This document shows positions 9,887 through 17,060 of a stretch of 33,338 bases of DNA, one piece after another. The stretch spans positions 1 to 33,338 of the forward strand of contig QHUS01000074.1 of NCBI GenBank assembly GCA_003222035.1, written 5' to 3'. The DNA comes from Gemmatimonadota bacterium. GTDB taxonomy: Bacteria > Gemmatimonadota > Gemmatimonadetes > Gemmatimonadales > GWC2-71-9. The notes below the pieces were generated by a model. The model saw only the letters and a program-made list of their open reading frames with translations, searched no databases and had not been told where the DNA came from. Numbering within the stretch: position 1 is the stretch's first letter; each line of letters starts with the position of its first letter. A program made the position numbers and the translations under genes.

Positions 9887-10123
9887 ATGAAGCGCCTTGC
9901 AATCGCCCTCGCCATCGTGGCGATGGGTGCGTGTCAGAAGGCCCAGCAGCAACAGCAGTCGACGCAGACTGCGGCCGACACATCCAAGATGATGATGGCC
10001 GACACGTCTCACATGATGATGGCCGACACGTCCCACATGATGATGGCCGACACGGCGAAGAAGAAGCCGGCCACGCCCGCAGCCAAGCCGGCCGCCAAGC
10101 CGGCCGCGAAGAAAAAGCACTAA
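9887..10123 (+). CDS. Small Met-rich lipoprotein with tandem repeats
   Basis: A 78-residue protein. ATG at 9887 is preferred over an upstream in-frame ATG because GAGGAG lies about 5 nt before it and a clean lipoprotein signal follows: MKRLAIALAIVAMGAC, with Cys16 as the lipidation site. The mature part starts with a Gln run, then has three copies of an 8-residue unit of the form DTS(K/H)MMMA, and ends in a Lys/Ala/Pro-rich tail with a terminal His. Met/His/Asp clusters resemble those in periplasmic copper- or silver-binding proteins, so metal binding is possible but only inferred. Related low-complexity small proteins are common and variable. The gene stands alone on the plus strand; its TAA overlaps the TAG of the convergent epimerase gene by 2 nt. 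Confidence 0.75.
   Translation: MKRLAIALAIVAMGACQKAQQQQQSTQTAADTSKMMMADTSHMMMADTSHMMMADTAKKKPATPAAKPAAKPAAKKKH
9977..10048 (+). repeat. Three tandem 24-bp units inside the lipoprotein gene
   Basis: The units start at 9977, 10001 and 10025, each ending in ATGATGATGGCC. Units two and three differ by one base. The period is a multiple of 3, so copy-number change would keep the frame. A shorter Lys-Pro-Ala repeat follows. Confidence 0.9.
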
Positions 10124-11148
10124 GCGCGACCCGCGCGACGTTGTGACGATGCCCGGGACCAAGTCTCGGGCCTTTCGTCTTTGAGGAACCACGCGACCGT
10201 GCGCCGGATCGCTTCGGGGGCCGGGGTAGGCGGGCGCCACGACAGCTCGGCGTAGATGCGGTCGTCGATGTACGGATTGTCGCCGGATATGAACCCCACT
10301 CCCGCGCGGGCAAGCCGGCGGTTCGTGAAGAGGCGCATCGCCACGCCCGCCAGCCGTGCGGGAATCGGGAACGACCAAGCGCGCCAACCGAGCGCTGCCG
10401 CGAAGGCGCCGAGGAACTCTTGCTGCGTCAGGGCCGGTGGCCCGTCACCGGTCACATTGTAGGCACGGAAGCCCTCGCGAGCGCGCGCGTCCAGCGCCGC
10501 GACCACCGCGGCCGCCACGTTGCCGGCGTACACGACCGAGAGCCGGTTGGTCCCCGGACCGATGCGCGGCAGGATCCGCAGGCGCGCGGCGCGGATCACC
10601 CGGGGCGTGAACATCCGGTCGCGCTCGCCGTAGATCACCGTTGGGCGCAACGCCACGGCCTCGACTTCGCGTCCCATCCCCGCCTCCCGCACGACCGACT
10701 CGGCCAGCCGCTTGCTGCGGGCATAGAAATCGGTCTCGGCGATCGGCTGGAACGGGTAATCCTCGTCGCGACGCTCCCGCGTCGTGGGATAGGCGGCGCT
10801 GCCGCCGTACACCGCGACGGACGAGATGTGGATCAGGCGCGCGCCGGCGGCCCGAGCGGCCGCGACGGCCAACCGGGTGCCGTCCACGTTCACCGCCACG
10901 TACCGCTCCCACGACGCGCGGCGCTGCACGATGGCCGCCGCGTGAACGATCGCGCGGACGCCGCGTGCCGCCGCCTCCCACGCCGCCGGGTCGGTCACGT
11001 CGCCCACGACCGCCTCCGCGCCCAGGCGCTGCACGGCATCGCGGCTCGCGGGAAGGACCAGGGCGCGTACCGCCTCGCCTCGCGCCGTCAGCGCGGTGAC
11101 CACGTGACTACCCACGAGGCCGCTCGCGCCGGTAACGAGTACGCTCAT
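10120..11148 (-). CDS. NAD-dependent epimerase/dehydratase (extended SDR)
   Basis: A 342-residue protein with a Rossmann fold. The dinucleotide motif GASGLVG is at residues 7-13. The HAAA motif (VHAAAIV) follows near 68, then ISSVAVYGG with the catalytic Ser, and YARSK with the Tyr/Lys pair. The family covers UDP-sugar epimerases, hydroxysteroid dehydrogenase-like and dihydroflavonol-reductase-like enzymes; the PTVIYGERDRMFTPRV segment is close to the last two. The true substrate cannot be told. The ATG overlaps the end of ygfZ by 4 nt, so it is the last gene of the glycolate-oxidase operon. It converges on the lipoprotein gene with overlapping stop codons. Confidence 0.9.
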   Translation of the reverse strand: MSVLVTGASGLVGSHVVTALTARGEAVRALVLPASRDAVQRLGAEAVVGDVTDPAAWEAAARGVRAIVHAAAIVQRRASWERYVAVNVDGTRLAVAAARAAGARLIHISSVAVYGGSAAYPTTRERRDEDYPFQPIAETDFYARSKRLAESVVREAGMGREVEAVALRPTVIYGERDRMFTPRVIRAARLRILPRIGPGTNRLSVVYAGNVAAAVVAALDARAREGFRAYNVTGDGPPALTQQEFLGAFAAALGWRAWSFPIPARLAGVAMRLFTNRRLARAGVGFISGDNPYIDDRIYAELSWRPPTPAPEAIRRTVAWFLKDERPETWSRASSQRRAGRA

Positions 11149-12212
11149 GCCGGAGCCGCGATCGGGAAGGCGAAGGGAAGGTCTACCACGCGGGCGTCTC
11201 GCCCCGCGGCACGGACCACCGCCCCGGGTGGCACTTCGCGCCGGACCAGCGCGAGCCCGATCCAGCGCCCCGCGCCCGCGACTCCCACGTCGGGTACGAA
11301 CGCGAGGCTCGTCACGCGCCCGACGTCACGATCGATGTGCGTCACCACGCTCCAACCGTCGGCCGGAGCGGCCGGCGGTTCCGGATCGAACAGCAGCCCG
11401 CGGACCTGCCGGTTCACGTGCCCGCGGAAGTGCAGCCGCGCGACGGTCTCCTGGCCAGTGTAGCAGCCCTTCGTGTAGGACACCCCTCCGATCTCGTCGA
11501 GCCGCACTTCCTGCGGGATCGTCTTCTCGTCTATCTCGGCGCCCAGCCGTGGCCAGCCCGCGAGGATGCGGGCCAGCTCGAGGGTCGCCGGGCTCGCGGC
11601 GACGGCGCCGGCGGCGGCGAGGCGCGCCGCCAGCAAGTCGCCCGCCGCCGCGGGCGCCGTCACCTGCAACACGAACGGGGCACCCTCCGTCGCGCGGGCG
11701 GTCTCGAGTCCGTCGGGCCGCAGTATGACGCGGCCGGCCGTGGGGGAGGGCGGGGAGGGCGGGGAGGGCGCGGACGAGACCTCGAGGCCGGCGGCGGCGG
11801 CGGCGGCGAGCGCGCTGGGGCCGGCCAACCGATACACGACCACGTCCTCGGTGCGATCGACCATGCGGGCGAGGCGCGGCGGCACGGATCGCGTCAAGAT
11901 GTTCAGCGCGCTCTCTCGTGCCACGGCCGGCACCGTGTAGCTCACGGTCGCGCCCAGGCGGGCGGCCCAGCCGTCCGCGACGATCATCCCCTTGGGCGTG
12001 AGGAGGGCGCCATATACGAACGCGCCGTCGCCGGGGAGCTCGATGTCGTTCGTGAGCAGGCCCTGGAAGCACGTCACGGCCCCGGGACCGGTCAGCGCGA
12101 TGACTCCGACATCGGCGCGCGACGCGACTGCCCCGGTGTGCAGCGCGGTCACGAGCGCCGCGCTGACCTCACCGGGCTCGACGCGCGCGACCTGCGGCGG
12201 TCCTTCGGTCAT
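11145..12212 (-). CDS. ygfZ: YgfZ/GcvT-domain folate-binding protein
   Basis: A 355-residue protein. The hallmark motif KGCYTGQE, with its conserved Cys, is present at about residue 250. The N-terminal part, with GPGAVTCFQGLLTNDIE, matches the start of the GcvT-like fold. In E. coli YgfZ uses tetrahydrofolate and helps maintain Fe-S enzymes such as MiaB. Here it directly follows glcF, an Fe-S protein (3-nt gap), which fits a role in keeping GlcF active; that link is inference. Residues near 150 form a Pro/Ser run (SPPSPPS) from a 9-bp tandem repeat at 11742-11768, which is probably a tolerated insertion in a loop. Confidence 0.9.
   Translation of the reverse strand: MTEGPPQVARVEPGEVSAALVTALHTGAVASRADVGVIALTGPGAVTCFQGLLTNDIELPGDGAFVYGALLTPKGMIVADGWAARLGATVSYTVPAVARESALNILTRSVPPRLARMVDRTEDVVVYRLAGPSALAAAAAAGLEVSSAPSPPSPPSPTAGRVILRPDGLETARATEGAPFVLQVTAPAAAGDLLAARLAAAGAVAASPATLELARILAGWPRLGAEIDEKTIPQEVRLDEIGGVSYTKGCYTGQETVARLHFRGHVNRQVRGLLFDPEPPAAPADGWSVVTHIDRDVGRVTSLAFVPDVGVAGAGRWIGLALVRREVPPGAVVRAAGRDARVVDLPFAFPIAAPA
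11742..11768 (-). repeat. 9-bp G-rich tandem repeat inside ygfZ
   Basis: Three units of the form (C/G)GGGGAGGG on the plus strand, coding Pro-Pro-Ser on the minus strand. Four or more GGG runs with 1-nt loops give clear G-quadruplex potential on the non-coding strand. Confidence 0.85.
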
Positions 12213-12215
12213 CCA

Positions 12216-13523
12216 TCAAGCATAATAGCCGGCAGCCCGGTACGATTCGTCGAGGAGCTCCACCGGGTGCCGCACCGCGATCGGGCTCCCCGCCGCGGCG
12301 AGTCCCGCGCCGATCTGCATCACGCACCCGGGATTTCCGGTGACGATCATCTGCGGTCGTGCCTGCGCGAGGGAGGCGAGCTTGGGCTGGAGCACGGCAC
12401 GCGACATCTCGGGCTCGACGAGGGTGAACAGTCCCGCGCTCCCACAGCACTGCGCGGCGTCGGGCGTCGAGATCACCCGCAGCACGGGGATGGCGCGTAG
12501 CACCTGCTCGGGGGGCGCGGCGATCCGTTGGGCGTGCAGCAGGTGGCACGGAGGGTCGTACGCCACCGTCGCATCGATCGGCGCTCCCGGTCGCGGTCCT
12601 CGCTCCGCTAGCAGCTCCGTGACGTCGCGCACTCGCGCCGCGAAGCGCTGTCCCACGCCGTCGCTCTCGTCGTGCAGCAGGTGGCCGTACTCTTTCAGCA
12701 TCGCGCCGCATCCCGCGCTGTTCACGACGATGAGGGGGGGAGCGTCGTCGGCGTCCCCTCCTGCGCCGAACGCGGCGACGTTGGCGCGGGCGAGTCGGCG
12801 CGCCTCGCCTCGCAGCCCCGCGTGCGCATGGAGCGCGCCACAACACACCTGGCCCGGTGCGTCGCGCACGGCGTAGCCGTTGACCTCGAGGGTGCGTACG
12901 GTGGCTGCGTGGACGTGGGGGAAGAGGCCTTGCATGACGCAGCCTCTGAAAAGCAGGACGGGGGAGGTCATGGAGGGCGGTGGAAGGCGGTGGAGGTTCG
13001 CGCGGGGGCGACCTCCACCAACCTCCACCGACCTCCACCGTCTTCCACCATCCTTCGGCGCTGTCGCCGCAAGCATTCCAAAGGCGAAGCGAAGCCGTCC
13101 CCATCCCGCGAGCTTGCCGGGCACTCCCGTCGCCCGCAGCGCCCGCGCTAGCGCATACACCAGGCGCGTCGCGCGCATGTCGCCGCCCGTGCCGGTGAGG
13201 GCCGCGAGCGCCGCGCGCACCAGGGGTGGTGTGCCGCGGCGCTCCGCCAGGAGTGCGCGAGAGGCTTCGAGGCCGCGGCCGTAGCTCACGCCCGAGGGGC
13301 AGACGGGCTCACAGCCGCGGCAGCCGAGGCAGCGGTCGAGATGCAGGGCGACACCGGGATCGTTGGGAGCGAGCTCGCCCGCCTCGAGCGCGCGCATCAG
13401 CTCGATGCGGCCGCGCGGGCTGTCGGCCTCGTCGCCCGTGGCGAGGAACGTGGGGCAGGCTTGTAAGCAAAAACCGCAATGAACGCAGGAGTCCAACCCT
13501 TCAAAGCCGCCCCGCTCCGTCAT
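12216..13523 (-). CDS. glcF: Glycolate oxidase iron-sulfur subunit GlcF
   Basis: A 435-residue protein with two 4Fe-4S ferredoxin motifs: CVHCGFCLQACP (Cys13, 16, 19, 23) and CLGCRGCEPVCP (Cys65, 68, 71, 75). Two CCG (heterodisulfide-reductase-type) domains follow, marked by QVCCGALHAHAG and AAQCCGSAG. GlcF passes electrons from the FAD subunits GlcD/GlcE towards the respiratory chain while glycolate is oxidised to glyoxylate. Between the ferredoxin part and the first CCG domain lies an unusual Gly/Arg/Pro-rich insert of about 30 residues. It is coded by an inverted repeat (12971-13050) and probably extends a linker. The start overlaps the glcE stop by 4 nt (ATGA). Confidence 0.95.
   Translation of the reverse strand: MTERGGFEGLDSCVHCGFCLQACPTFLATGDEADSPRGRIELMRALEAGELAPNDPGVALHLDRCLGCRGCEPVCPSGVSYGRGLEASRALLAERRGTPPLVRAALAALTGTGGDMRATRLVYALARALRATGVPGKLAGWGRLRFAFGMLAATAPKDGGRRWRSVEVGGGRPRANLHRLPPPSMTSPVLLFRGCVMQGLFPHVHAATVRTLEVNGYAVRDAPGQVCCGALHAHAGLRGEARRLARANVAAFGAGGDADDAPPLIVVNSAGCGAMLKEYGHLLHDESDGVGQRFAARVRDVTELLAERGPRPGAPIDATVAYDPPCHLLHAQRIAAPPEQVLRAIPVLRVISTPDAAQCCGSAGLFTLVEPEMSRAVLQPKLASLAQARPQMIVTGNPGCVMQIGAGLAAAGSPIAVRHPVELLDESYRAAGYYA
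12971..13050. repeat. Inverted 10-bp-word repeat inserted in frame in glcF
   Basis: On the plus strand the left side has three 10-bp words of the type TGGARGGCGG. The right side has three words of the type ACCTCCACCR and then TCTTCCACCA. The best stem pairs 12979-12997 with 13031-13049, 19 bp with one mismatch. The frame of glcF stays open through it. A related single-sided copy sits at 20220-20243. Confidence 0.8.
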
Positions 13524-14737
13524 TCCGCTCCTTCAACGGCCACGACGAATGCCTCGGCGGGATCGAACGTGCGCCGCAGCCCGGCCACGAGCGGACCGAC
13601 CCCTTCGCGGTAGGCGCCGAAGTGGCCGACGGCCGCGCGCACCGGCCAGGAGGCCCGTTCCAGCGTGAGCGGGACCTCGAGTCCCGCGAGCGAGCGGCGG
13701 AGCCGCCGCAGCCGATCCACGGTCGTCTCCCCGCCCCAGCGGATCGCGCCAACGCCCGGGCTGGCCGAAATCCACTCGTCACCGACCTGATGCTGCAGCA
13801 GGTCGAGCAGCTCGTCGCTTGAGTCGGGGAGCCCGCCGATGCGGAACGTGACCGGTCGCGTGGCGAAACTCTCGGCGGCACGCATCCACAGGGCGTGGGC
13901 CTCGTCGGCGCGCAGTGGCGTGAAGCGCCCACCGCCGCCGGTCGCCGCGCGGAGCGCGGTTTCCTCGGCGGAGACGAGGGCGGCCGAGCCGGCGAAGCGC
14001 ACCGCCAGGAGCCAGCGCTCGCGTCGCGCGAGGGCGGGGGACATCAGCTCGTGCGCCGCGGGCTGTACGGCCGCGGCCGCGATGTCCTCCGAGACCTGGG
14101 CGAGCTCCTCGCGCGAGCCTTCGAGCACGAGCGTCTGGTCGGCGCGCGGCAAGGCGCGCAGGCGGAGGTGCACGAGCACGATCACGCCGAAGGCGCCGAA
14201 TCCACCCGCCGCGAGCTTGGTGAGGTCGTACCCCGCGACGTTTTTCATCACCCGGCCGCCGCTCTGCACCAGGCGGCCGTCACCGGTGACGAAGGTGACG
14301 CCGAGCAGGTGGTCGCGCACGGATCCGAAGCCCTGTCGCAGCGGTCCCGCGGTGGCGGTCGCCACGACCGAGCCGAGGCTGCGGCCGGCGAGCCCGGGCG
14401 GGTCGAGTGCGAGCCAGGTCCCTCGGTCCGCGAGCTGCTGGCGCAGGAGATCGCAGCCGATGCCCGCCTCGACCGTCGCCGCGAGATCCTGTGGTTCGAT
14501 GGCGGGGACGTGATCGAGGCGCCGGGTGGTGAGTGCCAAGTCGACAGGGGCGTCGGTGGGGAGCCAGCTGCCCGCGCCTTCGATCCGGACGTGCCAGCCT
14601 TCTTCACGGGCGGTGCCGAGGAGCAGGGCGACGGCGTCGGGCGACGCGGGCGCGACGCGCGGCACCCCGTCGTGCGTCGCGGCGACGTCCACAGCGTCGT
14701 CGCCCAGCAGCGCGCGGACGCGGTCGACGAGGCTCAT
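13520..14737 (-). CDS. glcE: Glycolate oxidase FAD-binding subunit GlcE
   Basis: A 405-residue protein with a PCMH-type FAD domain. Key phrases are RSLGSVVATATAGPLRQ and SGGRVMKNVAGYDLTKLAAG, which are strongly conserved in GlcE and act in FAD binding. It lacks the full C-terminal catalytic half found in GlcD, as usual for GlcE. ATG at 14737 is chosen because it overlaps the glcD stop (ATGA) and homology starts there. A longer in-frame opening upstream would run back through glcD and a repeat. It forms the glycolate oxidase complex with GlcD and GlcF. Confidence 0.93.
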   Translation of the reverse strand: MSLVDRVRALLGDDAVDVAATHDGVPRVAPASPDAVALLLGTAREEGWHVRIEGAGSWLPTDAPVDLALTTRRLDHVPAIEPQDLAATVEAGIGCDLLRQQLADRGTWLALDPPGLAGRSLGSVVATATAGPLRQGFGSVRDHLLGVTFVTGDGRLVQSGGRVMKNVAGYDLTKLAAGGFGAFGVIVLVHLRLRALPRADQTLVLEGSREELAQVSEDIAAAAVQPAAHELMSPALARRERWLLAVRFAGSAALVSAEETALRAATGGGGRFTPLRADEAHALWMRAAESFATRPVTFRIGGLPDSSDELLDLLQHQVGDEWISASPGVGAIRWGGETTVDRLRRLRRSLAGLEVPLTLERASWPVRAAVGHFGAYREGVGPLVAGLRRTFDPAEAFVVAVEGAE

Positions 14738-16233
14738 GTTTCCAACGCGGAAGTCGGAACGCGGAAGTCGGAACGAACGTCGGCTCTCGCGTTCCGCGTT
14801 CCGCGTTCCGCGTTCACACTTCCCACCCATTCCCTGCACGCGTGCACCGGCACCACCTTCCCCGGGTTCACCCGCTCTTCCGGATCGAACACCCGCCGCA
14901 CCGCGCGCATGGCGGCGAGCGCATCGCCGTCGAAGAGCAGCGGCATGTACCGCAGCTTGTCGAGTCCCACGCCGTGCTCTCCCGTGATCGTGCCTCCCGC
15001 GGCGATGCACGCCGCCATGATCTCACCGCTCGCTTCGTCCACGCGCGCCTTGAGGCCCGGCACGCGACCGTCGAACGAGATGTTGGGGTGGAGGTTGCCG
15101 TCTCCGGCGTGGAACACGTTGCTCACCGTGAGGCCGTACGCCCCGGCGATACGGGCGATCGTCTCGAGCACGTCCGGCAGGGCGGAGCGGGGGACTACGG
15201 CATCCTGGACCACGAGGTCGCGCGACAGGCGCCCCATGGCGCCGAAGGCCTTCTTGCGACCCTGCCACAGCCGCTCCCGCTGCTTCGCGTCGGCCGCGAC
15301 GGTGACCGAGCGCGCGCCGTGCGCGTGCAGGATGCCCGCGATGGTCTCCGCGTCCGCCGCCACGGCGCTTTCCTGCGCGCCGTCGAGCTCGAGCAACAGC
15401 ACCGCCGCCGCGTCACGGGGATACCCCGCGGCGTACACCGAGTCCTCGACCGCGCGGATGCACGACTGATCCATCATCTCGAGCGCGGCCGGCACGATGC
15501 CGCTCGCGATCACGGCCGATACCGCCTCCCCGGCGGTGCGCAGCGCGGCGAAGTCCGCCAGCAGCGTGCGCACGGCGCGCGGGATGGGGAGCAGCCGAAC
15601 GGTGATGCGGGTCGCGATCCCGAAGTTGCCCTCCGAGCCGACGAACAGGCCGACGAGATCGGGTCCCCAGGGCTCGCCGCTGAGGCTTCCCAGCTCTACG
15701 ACCTGCCCGTCAGCGAGCACGACTTCCAGGGCGAGCACGTGGGTCGCCGTCACTCCGTACTTGAGACAATGTGGCCCGCCCGCGTTTTCGGCTACGTTGC
15801 CACCGATGGTGCAGGCGGTTTGGCTCGACGGATCGGGACTGTACAGGAGGCCATCCGGCGCGGCGGCGGCGGACAGGCGCACGTTCACGACGCCCGGTTC
15901 CACCACCGCGAGGTGGTTTCTCGGATCGATCCGCAGGATGCGATTCAAGCGGGTGAGGACCACCAGCACCGCATCGGCGTCCGCGAGCGCTCCGCCCGAG
16001 AGCCCGGTGCCTGCGCCGCGGGGCACGAACGGCACCCCGAGCGCGGCCAGCAGTCGCACGATGGCGATCACCTCGTCGCGGCTTCCCGGAAGCACCACCA
16101 CGCCGGGGACCCGCCGGTGCGTCGGCAGTCCATCGCGCGCGTAGGTGATCCGCTCGGGCAGCGCGGTGCGGACGTGCCGGGCCCCGACGATTCCGGCGAG
16201 GGCGGCGATCAGTGACCGGCCGTCGCGCGTCAT
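14734..16233 (-). CDS. glcD: Glycolate oxidase catalytic subunit GlcD
   Basis: A 499-residue FAD-linked oxidase. The FAD_binding_4 domain contains PRGAGTGLSGGA, CTIGGNVAENAGG and GSEGNFGIAT. The C-terminal FAD-oxidase domain contains FHAGDGNLHPN and GEHGVGLDK, with the His residues expected for the active site. It oxidises glycolate (possibly D-lactate; sequence alone does not exclude this) and belongs to the glcDEF set. The family usually ends soon after RVNPGKVVP. Here about 30 extra residues follow, rich in Asn/Arg/Glu/Thr, and are coded by a 7-bp-word inverted repeat (14743-14816). The start overlaps the LON-domain gene by 4 nt. Confidence 0.95.
   Translation of the reverse strand: MTRDGRSLIAALAGIVGARHVRTALPERITYARDGLPTHRRVPGVVVLPGSRDEVIAIVRLLAALGVPFVPRGAGTGLSGGALADADAVLVVLTRLNRILRIDPRNHLAVVEPGVVNVRLSAAAAPDGLLYSPDPSSQTACTIGGNVAENAGGPHCLKYGVTATHVLALEVVLADGQVVELGSLSGEPWGPDLVGLFVGSEGNFGIATRITVRLLPIPRAVRTLLADFAALRTAGEAVSAVIASGIVPAALEMMDQSCIRAVEDSVYAAGYPRDAAAVLLLELDGAQESAVAADAETIAGILHAHGARSVTVAADAKQRERLWQGRKKAFGAMGRLSRDLVVQDAVVPRSALPDVLETIARIAGAYGLTVSNVFHAGDGNLHPNISFDGRVPGLKARVDEASGEIMAACIAAGGTITGEHGVGLDKLRYMPLLFDGDALAAMRAVRRVFDPEERVNPGKVVPVHACREWVGSVNAERGTRNARADVRSDFRVPTSALET
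14743..14816. repeat. 7-bp-word inverted repeat forming the glcD C-terminus
   Basis: On the plus strand, words GCGGAAG and TCGGAAC alternate twice, then after about 14 nt GCGTTCC is repeated three times, with a fourth changed copy. The two halves are partly inverted, so a stem can form. It adds a low-complexity tail to GlcD just before the glcE start. Confidence 0.8.
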
Positions 16234-16916
16234 GTGGCGCGCTCGATTTCCGGGCGGCGGCCGCCCTGGCCGTTGCCGCGTGCCCGCTCACGTACCACCG
16301 CCCGGTCTTCGGCGTCGGCCGCGACGGGGCCGAGCACCACGGCGAGCTGCCGCAGCCGGGCGCTCGTGCTGCGGACGGTCTGCAGCGCCCGCTTGGCGGC
16401 AAGGTCGAGGTCGAGCAACGCCGCTACGCGGAACGAAAGCTGCTGTGGGTCACTCGGCAAACTGATCTCCTCCTCCTCCCGCGCGGTGAGCACGCCGAGC
16501 GCGCGGGCGAGGCGGTCGAAGCCGGCCCGCACGTCCGCCGCGAGTGACATGACCTCGGCGGGATCCGTCGGGTCGTCGTCGAATTCGTCGATCTCGGCCA
16601 CCCGATACGGATGGCCGCTCGCGATCCAACGGCGCAGCACGAAGCGGCGCTCACCCACGGTCAGGATATTGGAGCGCCCGTCGGGCAGCGCCTGGGTTGA
16701 TCGGATCAGCGCCACGCAGCCCACGTCCCCCGGACTGGGCGCCGGATCGGCAGCCGGCGTGGCATCGGGCGCGACGCAGGCGATCCCGAATCGCCGATCA
16801 CCCGCGAGGCAGTCCTGCAGCAGCCGGCGATAACGGGGCTCGAAGATGTGAAGCGGCTGCTGAGCTCCCGGAAAAAGGACGATCGGTAGCGGAAAAATCG
16901 GGAGTTCCCGGATCAT
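16230..16916 (-). CDS. LON substrate-binding-domain protein
   Basis: A 228-residue protein. The start MIRELPIFPLPIVLFPG and HIFEPRYRRLLQDCL are classic for the N-terminal LON (PUA-like) domain. No ATPase or protease domain follows, so this is a stand-alone LON-domain protein, not Lon. ATG at 16916 is chosen because homology begins exactly there; an upstream in-frame ATG at 16964 would add 16 residues read from the palindrome region. The function of such stand-alone proteins is poorly known; substrate recognition is likely. The end overlaps the glcD start by 4 nt, making it the first gene of that operon. The region in front is the composite palindrome, so its promoter is not obvious. Confidence 0.88.
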   Translation of the reverse strand: MIRELPIFPLPIVLFPGAQQPLHIFEPRYRRLLQDCLAGDRRFGIACVAPDATPAADPAPSPGDVGCVALIRSTQALPDGRSNILTVGERRFVLRRWIASGHPYRVAEIDEFDDDPTDPAEVMSLAADVRAGFDRLARALGVLTAREEEEISLPSDPQQLSFRVAALLDLDLAAKRALQTVRSTSARLRQLAVVLGPVAADAEDRAVVRERARGNGQGGRRPEIERAT

Positions 16917-16928
16917 GCCTAATAGTAT

Positions 16929-17060
16929 GTAGACGGCGAGCCAGACGCCTAGATGCCGAGACACCGAGGGGATATGAGCGAAAAGTGGTCAGGAAGAGCT
17001 CTTCCCGACCACTTGCACCTCACATCCACTCGGCGCCTGGGCGTCTACGTCACCGTCTAC
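16929..17060. repeat. 132-bp composite palindrome between the sigma factor and LON-domain genes
   Basis: The outer arms 16929-16960 and 17029-17060 pair at 25 of 32 positions; both outer ends read GTAGACGG when oriented alike. An inner, nearly perfect hairpin lies at 16983-17014. The right outer arm contains the sigma factor stop codon. Confidence 0.85.
16981..17014 (-). terminator. Candidate intrinsic terminator of the sigma factor gene
   Basis: AAGTGGTC (16983-16990) pairs with GACCACTT (17007-17014) and GGAAGAG pairs with CTCTTCC, with one mismatch. On the minus strand the stem runs into TTTT (16984-16981). It lies about 45 nt after the sigma factor stop. The T tract is short, so strength is uncertain. 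Confidence 0.6.

Noticed and set aside
12971..13050. CRISPR or insertion sequence
   Set aside because: The words are 7-10 bp, without spacers, target duplications or a transposase gene.
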